A DNA stretch of 12,401 nucleotides from SFEL01 sp045592165 (GTDB lineage: Bacteria; Bacillota; Clostridia; Christensenellales; CAG-138): NCBI GenBank assembly GCA_045592165.1, contig JAZNUG010000214.1:1-12401 (forward strand), given 5' to 3'. The notes beneath the pieces are model-generated. The model was not told the origin of the DNA and searched no databases. It saw nothing but the letters and a program-made list of their open reading frames with translations. Shown here one piece after another: positions 6,769 to 12,401 of this stretch. A program made the position numbers and the translations under genes. Numbering within the stretch: the first letter of the stretch is position 1; each line of letters opens with the position of its first letter.

Positions 6769-7497
6769 ATGAACGGACTTATTCGCAACACCGCCAGCCT
6801 TTTCAGCAACAACGGAAAACTCTTTGTAATGGCAATGGACCGCGGAATGGTCGGTGTAGTACCCGGCCTTGAAGATGTTGCCGCAAAAATGTACGGCACT
6901 GCCAACAGCGAACTGGACGGCTACCTTGTAAACCTCGGTCCCGCCCGTCACATGGCCGACGAAAGACTCGTAAATAAAAAGCTGCTGCTTCGCACCTCCT
7001 TCGGCGGCTCTGCTTTCTGCGGCGAAAATCCCGACGGACATTTTAATTTTGTTTCTCCTGAGAACGTTCTCGCAATGGGCGCAGATGCAGTTGTAATGAT
7101 GATGAGCATCGGCGAAGGCGATGCCGGCAACATTTATCAGGCCGCAGCCGCAATCGATGAATATCACAAATTCAGCATCCCCGTTGTGGTTGAAATTCTG
7201 TCCATGGACTTTGTAAGCACCGCCACCTATGACGTTCAGCTCAACGGCGCAAGGATCGCATCCGAACTGGGCGCTGACGTGGTTAAGGCATTCTATACCG
7301 AAAACTTCGACAACGTTATCGCAAACTGCACCGCTCCCGTTATGCTGGCAGGCGGCCCCAAGGAGAAGAACGTATACGAAGTAGCTGAAGCAGCGGTAAA
7401 GGCCGGCGTAAAGGGCTTTGCCTTCGGCAGAAACCTCTTCCAGGCCGATGACGCCGCCGAAAGGATCAGCCGCCTCAACGCCATCCTCCGCGGTTAA
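6769..7497 (+). CDS. DhnA-type class I aldolase (fructose-bisphosphate aldolase/LacD-like family)
   Basis: A 242-residue TIM-barrel aldolase that should cleave a phosphorylated ketose or related aldol through a lysine Schiff base. Key elements are the N-terminal VMAMDRGMVGVVPGLED (20-36, Asp24), the presumed Schiff-base lysine in GADVVKAFYTENF (Lys173), the phosphate-binding GGPK (195-198) and GFAFGRNLFQ (216-225), all in their usual order. DHG in many relatives is DRG here. An in-frame ATG at 6757 would lengthen it by four residues, but the AAGGA ribosome site ends at 6756, so it can only serve the ATG at 6769. The substrate is unknown. The context of a zinc alcohol dehydrogenase, a kinase and a sugar transporter suggests a sugar or polyol derivative. 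DhnA-family relatives include fructose-1,6-bisphosphate, tagatose-bisphosphate and LsrF-type enzymes, so fine assignment is not possible. Confidence 0.85.
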   Translation: MNGLIRNTASLFSNNGKLFVMAMDRGMVGVVPGLEDVAAKMYGTANSELDGYLVNLGPARHMADERLVNKKLLLRTSFGGSAFCGENPDGHFNFVSPENVLAMGADAVVMMMSIGEGDAGNIYQAAAAIDEYHKFSIPVVVEILSMDFVSTATYDVQLNGARIASELGADVVKAFYTENFDNVIANCTAPVMLAGGPKEKNVYEVAEAAVKAGVKGFAFGRNLFQADDAAERISRLNAILRG

Positions 7498-7524
7498 ATC
7501 CAAATAAAGCAAGAAGGAGAGCAC

Positions 7525-8502
7525 ATGACAAGAAAGCCGGAGTTGACCCTTCTTTACAGCATCGCCCGCAGTTACTACATAGACAACCTGTCCCAGAGCC
7601 AGATAGCCGAACGGGAAAACATATCCCGTTCCCAGATATCCCGCCTGCTGGATAAGGCAAAAAAACTCGGAATAGTAAACATTACCGTTTCCCTTCCCGA
7701 CGATCCCGATACCTACGAACTGACGGAATCTGCCGCCAAGGTACTGGGTATAAGGGAAGTGATTATCGCGCCGGTAGAATCCGACGTGGACGATCCCAAT
7801 GCTATTTCCGAGGCCATTGCCCTGACCGCAGCCCAGTATCTTCCCAAGGCACTGAGAGACTGCAAAACAATCGGCCTTGGCTGGGGTATGACAATGTACA
7901 ACATGTCTCTACGCCTCAGCTACCGCAATCTTGGCGAAGACCGCATTTACGTTCCGCTGGTGGGCGTATCCGGCGCATCCAATCCTTATCTGCAGATCAA
8001 TACCATCGTGGACCGCGTTGCAGAGCGTCACAGGGCCCGCAGCTATTTCGTAAATGCTCCCGCCCTCAGGGATCTGTCCAATCCCATTACCAAGATAGAC
8101 GAGCAGCGCATGGCCACCCTTGAGGCTTACTGGGACCGTCTGGATGCAGCGGTTTTCGGACTGGGTCTTCCCCCAAGATCCGGAGGCCTTTTCATGGAGG
8201 AAATAAGTCCCCGTATAAACGCGGAGGTAATCGCATCCAACGCTGCAGGCGATATGCTTTCCTATTTCTTCCACAAGGACGGCACCACATTTGACTTTGG
8301 CCGCAATTACCGCCACAATGCCTACGATATCCACAAATTCCGCAAGGTACGCAAGGCCATTTGCCTTGCAGGCGGCGCGGACAAGGCCGAGGGCATATAC
8401 ACCGCCGCAAGGCTGGGTTATTTCAATACCCTCATTACCGACAGCAACACAGCAAAAATATTCTATGATAAATTCAGAAGCGGAGGCGCAGACAAAGTAT
8501 GA
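7525..8502 (+). CDS. SorC-family (DeoR/CggR-like) sugar-sensing transcriptional regulator
   Basis: A 325-residue regulator with an N-terminal helix-turn-helix (about 21-42, NLSQSQIAERENISRSQISR) and a C-terminal sugar-phosphate isomerase-like effector domain. Effector-domain signatures are GLGWGMTM (117-124), YVPLVGVSG (142-150), AAVFGLG (208-214) and the C-terminal LAGGADKAEGIYTAARLG (281-298) with LITDSNTA (303-310). Proteins of this family bind a phosphorylated sugar and control transport and catabolic operons, often their own. The ATG follows AGAAGGAGAG at a good distance, 27 bases after the aldolase stop. It lies within the operon, so autoregulation through the candidate operators at 6586-6612 and 6727-6755 is plausible. 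Repressor versus activator cannot be told from sequence. Confidence 0.9.
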   Translation: MTRKPELTLLYSIARSYYIDNLSQSQIAERENISRSQISRLLDKAKKLGIVNITVSLPDDPDTYELTESAAKVLGIREVIIAPVESDVDDPNAISEAIALTAAQYLPKALRDCKTIGLGWGMTMYNMSLRLSYRNLGEDRIYVPLVGVSGASNPYLQINTIVDRVAERHRARSYFVNAPALRDLSNPITKIDEQRMATLEAYWDRLDAAVFGLGLPPRSGGLFMEEISPRINAEVIASNAAGDMLSYFFHKDGTTFDFGRNYRHNAYDIHKFRKVRKAICLAGGADKAEGIYTAARLGYFNTLITDSNTAKIFYDKFRSGGADKV

Positions 8503-9467
8503 AAGCTTTATTCTACATGGGCGAAAAGCAGCTCGAACTGAAGGACGCACCTGCCCCAACCGGTGAATTCGTTCTTCGTGTAACCGGCTGTACTCTTTGC
8601 GGAACCGACCTTAAAACCTGGCTCAAGGGCCATCCCATGTTCACTCCCCCCTGCATACTGGGACATGAGTTCATCGGCATAGTTGAGCGGGCCCCCGAGG
8701 GCTGCGGCTTTGCCAAGGGCGATCCCGTGGTTGTGGCACCCTACGGCGAGTGCGGCCAGTGCGAGCTGTGCGCCAGAGGCGCAGGCGAGCTTTGCCGCAA
8801 CAAGTACAACGTATCTTCCGGCGCTTTCTGCGAATACGTGGAGATTCCCACCGAATTCGTAAGCAAGGGCGTTATCCGTCTGGATGAAGCCGACGATGCA
8901 TACACCCTGGTTGAGCCCCTCTCCTGCGTGCTCACCGCCATCGAAAAGATGAACATCACCGCCTCCAGCAATGTGCTGGTAGCAGGCGGCGGCCCCATGG
9001 GCACCCTGTTTGCCCTGGTAATGGCAGGCCAGAATATCCCCGTTACCGTAAGCGAGCCCAGCGAAGAAAGAAGAGAGCTGCTTGCTTCCCTCAACATCAA
9101 GGCAATCGCCCCCGAGGAAGCGGACCCCTCCCTTTACGACAACATCGCTGTGGCAGTATCCCTGCCCAAGCTGGTTGAAATGTATGTTAAGGGCATAGCC
9201 GACAACGGCACCGTTCACGTATTTGCCGGCCTTCCCAAGGATGCTCAGCTCAACCTTGATCCCTATGCAATACATTATCGCGGCGTAACCGTCACCGGCA
9301 GCTCCGGCTTCAATCTCACTACCTTCCACAAGGCATTTGAGATGATAAAGAGCCAGCCCGACCACTTCCGCAAGCTCATAACCCATACCTACAGCATTGA
9401 AGATGCTCAGGCTGCCTTTGAAACCCAGGCTTCCGGCCGTGCTTTCAAGGTATTGATTAAGCCATGA
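8499..9467 (+). CDS. Zinc-dependent medium-chain alcohol dehydrogenase (sorbitol/threonine dehydrogenase-like)
   Basis: A 322-residue medium-chain dehydrogenase, slightly shorter than the usual 340-350. It would oxidise a secondary alcohol of a polyol or sugar to a ketone with NAD(P)+. Catalytic zinc ligands are Cys34 (CGTD), His56-Glu57 (GHE) and Glu139 (VEPLSC). The structural zinc site is complete with Cys85, Cys88, Cys91 and Cys99. The dinucleotide-binding loop VAGGGPMG lies at 161-168. In the coenzyme-binding region, SEPSEERR (189-196) replaces the usual acidic beta-strand end followed by a basic residue, so cofactor preference is not obvious. The start overlaps the regulator stop as ATGA. 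Neighbours suggest that it makes a ketose or keto intermediate for the kinase and aldolase. L-iditol, sorbitol, galactitol and threonine-type substrates all remain possible. Confidence 0.9.
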   Translation: MKALFYMGEKQLELKDAPAPTGEFVLRVTGCTLCGTDLKTWLKGHPMFTPPCILGHEFIGIVERAPEGCGFAKGDPVVVAPYGECGQCELCARGAGELCRNKYNVSSGAFCEYVEIPTEFVSKGVIRLDEADDAYTLVEPLSCVLTAIEKMNITASSNVLVAGGGPMGTLFALVMAGQNIPVTVSEPSEERRELLASLNIKAIAPEEADPSLYDNIAVAVSLPKLVEMYVKGIADNGTVHVFAGLPKDAQLNLDPYAIHYRGVTVTGSSGFNLTTFHKAFEMIKSQPDHFRKLITHTYSIEDAQAAFETQASGRAFKVLIKP

Positions 9468-10426
9468 GAGCGGCAGTATTGATGAACCCTCTCTCGGGAG
9501 GGGCAAACCGTCTTCCCAAAGTCTGCTCCGCAATAAAATCCTTTCTGAAGGGATATGAAATTGTGGCTGCGGATCTTTTCGGCGGCAAAGTACTGGAGCC
9601 TGATATCCTGCTGAACATAGAGGATGGCCCCTTCATGCAGAAGCTTACCGCCGCAATAGACGCAGTAAGCGCATACCAGCCCGACCTGTATGTGGTTGCA
9701 GGAGGAGACGGTATTGCCGCCTATACTGCGGACAGGCTGCTTTCCCGTGACCCCCGATGTTGCCCCACCTTCGTCGGTGTTGCAATGGGCACTGCAAACG
9801 TGGGCCCTATCATCACCTTTACGGCGGAACAGCTGGAAAACATTACTCCGGATATGCTGCACTTTGAATCCTGCGGCGCAGTCGAAGCCTTTACAGACGG
9901 TACGCATGCAGCCTACGGTTTCAATGACATAGTTCTTGGCAATACGCTGCTGGCCACGGTGGACGGAGCTACATGCACCGTGAGCGCCGCAGCAATGTAT
10001 AAGGACGGCAGCAAGCTTCCGGTTCTCCCCCACGAGCATCTGGCGTGCAGCCTTACCGTTACAAAAAACGGCAAGGCCCTTGCAACCGACCTTCACTCCA
10101 CCGCCCAGATCATCCTTTCCACCGTGGAGCGCGAAAGACTGTACGGCCGTGCCATCGCAGGCGTTCTCTGCTTTACCCAGGACACTGAGGAACAGGCAGC
10201 AATGCTGCTGAGCCGCCGCCCCTTGGTAACCATCGCCTACGATCCCCGCGGCTATGAGGAGTTCGCCCTTTCCTCCCAGCTTCTGTTCAACAGAAACGAC
10301 AGGATACAGGTAGACGGACTGCTTGACGACGTAATGATCATTGCGGATGGAAACCCCATCCCCCTGATTAACGGCAGCGCGGAATTCCGCTATCTGCCGG
10401 ACATAATACGCATTGGAAAAATTTAG
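9464..10426 (+). CDS. NAD-kinase-like (ATP-NAD kinase/AcoX-type) small-molecule kinase
   Basis: A 320-residue protein of the NAD kinase/diacylglycerol kinase fold. It shows NPLSGGANR (8-16), the ATP-binding GGDG (80-83), VAMGTANVGP (106-115) in place of the GTGN/GTDN segment, and GFNDIVLGN (152-160), equivalent to the conserved asparagine motif of NAD kinases. Housekeeping NAD kinases stand alone. This copy is translationally coupled (ATGA) to the dehydrogenase gene and sits in a carbohydrate operon, so I infer a pathway-specific kinase that phosphorylates a sugar, polyol or keto intermediate. AcoX of acetoin operons is a comparable case of an NAD-kinase-like protein in a catabolic cluster. 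Phosphorylation of NAD itself cannot be excluded. There are no membrane segments, so it is cytoplasmic. Confidence 0.75.
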   Translation: MRAAVLMNPLSGGANRLPKVCSAIKSFLKGYEIVAADLFGGKVLEPDILLNIEDGPFMQKLTAAIDAVSAYQPDLYVVAGGDGIAAYTADRLLSRDPRCCPTFVGVAMGTANVGPIITFTAEQLENITPDMLHFESCGAVEAFTDGTHAAYGFNDIVLGNTLLATVDGATCTVSAAAMYKDGSKLPVLPHEHLACSLTVTKNGKALATDLHSTAQIILSTVERERLYGRAIAGVLCFTQDTEEQAAMLLSRRPLVTIAYDPRGYEEFALSSQLLFNRNDRIQVDGLLDDVMIIADGNPIPLINGSAEFRYLPDIIRIGKI

Positions 10427-10437
10427 GAGGACTGCTT

Positions 10438-11409
10438 ATGGAATCCAAAGCTGCCGGAGTTGCGGCAACTCCGAATCCCCCCGCAAAGAGGGTAAAAAAA
10501 CTCACCATAAAAGGTGAAACCTACAGCTGGTCTGAGATCGGCATAGGCTGGCTGCTTCTGCTGCCCGCCCTGGCTTTCCTGGTATTTACTTTTGTTATCC
10601 CGGTAATACAGGTAGTTCAGCTCAGCTTCACCAACTACAACACCATTACCGGTGCCATGAGTCCCGCCGGCTTCTCAAATTACGTCTATCTCGTAACCGG
10701 CGATACCAGTGCGTACTTTTATCAGTCCCTGGGTCATACCGTTGTATACGCCGTTGTGCGTATAGGCTTCGATATTACTCTGGCTCTGCTTATTGCGGTA
10801 ATGCTGGATTCCAACATCCCCCTGAAAAAATTCCTCAGGGCATCCTACTTTGCCCCCGTTGTAGTTCCCGTAGTAGCATCCAGCCTTATCTGGATCTGGT
10901 TCTACGACCCCAACGTAGGTCCCTTCAACCAGATTTTCGGCTGGCTGGGCCTGGAACCCATCAAGTGGCTGTATCATGAAAGCACCTCCCTCATGTCCGT
11001 TCTTATCTTCTCGATCTGGAAGGGTCTGGGCTACAACATGATCCTGTTCCTTACCGGTCTTCAGGGCATACCCGATTCCTATGTGGAAGCAGCCCGTATA
11101 GACGGCGCCACCAACTGGCAGCTGTTCTGGCGCGTAAAGCTGCCCCTGCTGAGGCCCATCATGTCCTTCGTATTTATGATGGACTTTATCGAAGCATTCA
11201 AGGCGTTTACCGAGGTCAACGTTATGACCCCCACCGGCGGTCCCCTCAGGTCCACAATGCTTATCGTAAACTACATTTACGAGCTGGCATTCACCAACGG
11301 ACGTATGGGCCGCGCCGCTGCCGCCGCTATGATTCTGTTTGTGATCATACTTGCCTTTACCATCATCCGCAACCGTATGAACGCAAGCAAGACTGTCGAC
11401 TACGATTAA
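10438..11409 (+). CDS. CUT1-family sugar ABC transporter permease (MalF/UgpA-like)
   Basis: A 323-residue inner-membrane permease of the MalF type with a charged cytoplasmic N-terminus (1-30) and about six membrane helices, starting near 34-62, 98-122, 137-156, 184-208, 241-262 and 290-312. The EAA loop that contacts the ATPase is EAARIDGATNWQLFWRVKLP (217-236), with the conserved glycine at 223. Ribosome site TAGGAGGA precedes the ATG, 11 bases after the kinase stop. It should pair with the second permease and the lipoprotein downstream to import a mono- or oligosaccharide, polyol or related solute. No ATPase gene is present nearby, which is common in Bacillota, where one MsmK-type ATPase serves many CUT1 systems. 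Confidence 0.92.
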   Translation: MESKAAGVAATPNPPAKRVKKLTIKGETYSWSEIGIGWLLLLPALAFLVFTFVIPVIQVVQLSFTNYNTITGAMSPAGFSNYVYLVTGDTSAYFYQSLGHTVVYAVVRIGFDITLALLIAVMLDSNIPLKKFLRASYFAPVVVPVVASSLIWIWFYDPNVGPFNQIFGWLGLEPIKWLYHESTSLMSVLIFSIWKGLGYNMILFLTGLQGIPDSYVEAARIDGATNWQLFWRVKLPLLRPIMSFVFMMDFIEAFKAFTEVNVMTPTGGPLRSTMLIVNYIYELAFTNGRMGRAAAAAMILFVIILAFTIIRNRMNASKTVDYD

Positions 11410-11428
11410 TCAAAGGAGGTACCCAGCT

Positions 11429-12265
11429 ATGAAAAACAAAAAGAGCAAGCTCAAGCGTAAAAATTGGGGAACCTTCGCAGTACTCGCAGTCGGCTCCCTC
11501 ACCATGCTGTTCCCCTTTGTATGGATGTTCCTTTCTTCCTTCAAAACCAAGGGTGACGTATACGTATATCCTCCCAGATGGATACCCTCTCAGTGGTCCT
11601 GGGATAACTTTGAAGCCGTATTCGAAATGATCCCCTTCCTGCGCTACTATGGCAACAGCATACTGACCTCAGTAGTACAGACCGCTTTGATCATCATTGT
11701 ATCCATACTGACCGCATACGCCCTTACCAAGCTGCGTTTCCCCGGTCAGCAGCTGTTCAACACATTCCTGCTGAGCAGTATGTTCGTCCCCACCGTTGTT
11801 ACCATGATTCCCCTGTATCTGACCGTTTCCAGCATGGGCATGGCCAACACCTACGCAGGCATCATCCTGCCCCAGATAAACACCGCCTTTACTACCATGC
11901 TGCTGGCCAGCTTCTTTGCGGCAATACCTACAGATTTGATAGATGCCGCAAAGCTGGACGGATGCGGATTCTTCAGAGTGCTTACCAAGGTTGTGCTGCC
12001 CAATTCCAAGGGCGCAATCTCCACTGCCACCCTGTTCACCTTCCTTGGCGCATGGAAGAGCTACACCTGGCCCCTCATCATCACCAACAGCACAGAATAC
12101 CGCACGCTGCCCATCGGTTTGAAGTATCTGGTAACCGAGTCCAGCTCTGAGTATCAGATCATGATGGCTGCATCCCTTATGGCCATCCTGCCCGTACTGA
12201 TTCTCTTCATCTTCTGTGAAAAGCAATTGGTTAAGTCTATTACCCTTACAGGTATGAAATCTTAA
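11429..12265 (+). CDS. CUT1-family sugar ABC transporter permease (MalG/UgpE-like)
   Basis: A 278-residue partner permease with a lysine-rich N-terminus (1-12) and about six hydrophobic segments (approximately 14-37, 75-98, 108-132, 140-162, 197-218 and 245-263). The EAA loop reads LIDAAKLDGCGFFRVLTKVV (170-189), with the last part of the motif, LPNSKG, following. The C-terminus ends in LTGMKS, similar to the GxxKG/GAVKG ends common in MalG-type proteins. AAAGGAGGT precedes the ATG, 19 bases after the first permease. It forms the membrane pore with that subunit. The substrate is unknown but, from the genes upstream, is likely a sugar or polyol. Confidence 0.92.
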   Translation: MKNKKSKLKRKNWGTFAVLAVGSLTMLFPFVWMFLSSFKTKGDVYVYPPRWIPSQWSWDNFEAVFEMIPFLRYYGNSILTSVVQTALIIIVSILTAYALTKLRFPGQQLFNTFLLSSMFVPTVVTMIPLYLTVSSMGMANTYAGIILPQINTAFTTMLLASFFAAIPTDLIDAAKLDGCGFFRVLTKVVLPNSKGAISTATLFTFLGAWKSYTWPLIITNSTEYRTLPIGLKYLVTESSSEYQIMMAASLMAILPVLILFIFCEKQLVKSITLTGMKS

Positions 12266-12277
12266 GGAGGAAACACA

Positions 12278-12401
12278 ATGAAGCGCAATGTAAAGATCCT
12301 GTCCCTTGTGATGGCCGTGGCAATGATGCTGTCTGTCACCGGCTGTCTGCCCGCCCCCGCTGCCCCCGTTACCGAAACCCCGGTAAATGAAGGCCTTGAC
12401 T
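12278..12401 (+). CDS. Start of a lipoprotein, probable ABC substrate-binding protein (3' end cut off)
   Basis: Forty-one codons are visible from an ATG preceded by TTAAGGAGGA. The first 22 residues are a lipoprotein signal peptide: basic MKRNVK, a hydrophobic core, and the lipobox VTGC with lipidation at Cys23. A proline- and alanine-rich linker follows (LPAPAAPVTETP), as in extracellular solute-binding lipoproteins of Gram-positive bacteria. The product is inferred from its position 12 bases after the second permease; no ligand-binding domain is in view. If correct, it captures the substrate outside the cell and delivers it to the permease pair. In many CUT1 operons the binding protein comes first, so its third place is slightly unusual. 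Confidence 0.75.
   Translation, partial: MKRNVKILSLVMAVAMMLSVTGCLPAPAAPVTETPVNEGLD

Noticed and set aside
6769..7497. MfnB-like aldolase for methanofuran synthesis, which would have matched the Fhc operon next door
   Set aside because: The motifs (AMDRGMVGVVPGLED, GADVVKAFYTENF, GGPK, GRNLFQ) fit the DhnA/LacD aldolase family and not the N-terminal pattern I associate with MfnB. It also sits in a sugar-transport operon.
8499..9467. Formaldehyde dehydrogenase as a feeder for the C1 operon
   Set aside because: The sequence is a short sorbitol/threonine dehydrogenase-type enzyme without the specific insertions of glutathione-dependent or dismutating formaldehyde dehydrogenases.
6706..9533. Long - strand frames opposite the aldolase, regulator and dehydrogenase genes (for example 6706-7524, 7909-8559 and 8508-9533)
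   Set aside because: They mirror well-supported + strand genes, begin without ribosome sites and show no family motifs.
6769..12401. AI-2 (lsr) uptake operon, because a SorC regulator, a DhnA-type aldolase and a kinase occur together
   Set aside because: The permeases are MalF/MalG-type CUT1 proteins, not LsrC/LsrD. There is no FGGY-type LsrK, and a zinc alcohol dehydrogenase is present.

Overview
The window looks like a chromosomal segment of an uncultured anaerobic bacterium, most likely in the Clostridia (Bacillota). This rests on strong GGAGG-type ribosome sites, near-consensus TTGACA/TATAAT promoters, tight ATGA-coupled operons, a CUT1 sugar ABC transporter without its own ATPase, and a molybdenum hydroxylase gene. 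The phylum is an inference; no rRNA or other marker gene is present.

There are three blocks. (1) Positions 1-1700, + strand: the 3' three quarters of a molybdopterin-binding subunit of a xanthine dehydrogenase/aldehyde oxidase-family enzyme. It ends at a strong hairpin (about 1728-1756) that also serves the convergent operon. (2) Positions 1759-6493, - strand: a compact five-gene operon with overlapping or near-overlapping ends, in transcription order fhcD (formyltransferase, Ftr-like), fhcB (FwdB-like, shortened), fhcA (FwdA-like amidohydrolase), fhcC (FwdC-like beta-helix) and a RimK/MptN-like ATP-grasp glutamate ligase. Together these are the formyltransferase/hydrolase complex (Fhc) known from methylotrophic proteobacteria and related to archaeal formylmethanofuran dehydrogenase. 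It would convert formyl-tetrahydromethanopterin to free formate through a methanofuran-like carrier. The FwdB-like subunit lacks the redox-site residues, which argues for hydrolysis rather than formate oxidoreduction. (3) Positions 6633 to beyond 12401, + strand: a catabolic operon with a DhnA-type class I aldolase, a SorC-family regulator, a zinc-dependent alcohol dehydrogenase, an NAD-kinase-like kinase, two CUT1 permeases and the start of a substrate-binding lipoprotein. It reads as uptake, oxidation, phosphorylation and aldol cleavage of an unidentified sugar or polyol.

Blocks 2 and 3 diverge from a 263-bp intergenic region. It holds one good promoter in each direction, both TTGACA with an 18-nt spacer, and an imperfect direct repeat of about 27-29 bp whose copies lie about 140 bp apart: one between the promoters, one just before the aldolase gene. 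This looks like a paired operator, perhaps for the SorC regulator, and raises the possibility that the C1 operon and the sugar operon are co-regulated.

The most notable content is the Fhc operon with its coupled glutamate ligase in what appears to be an anaerobic, non-methylotrophic bacterium. Tetrahydromethanopterin/methanofuran-type C1 chemistry is not standard there. Partner genes (mch, mtd, fae, cofactor synthesis) are not in the window and would have to be sought elsewhere in the genome.
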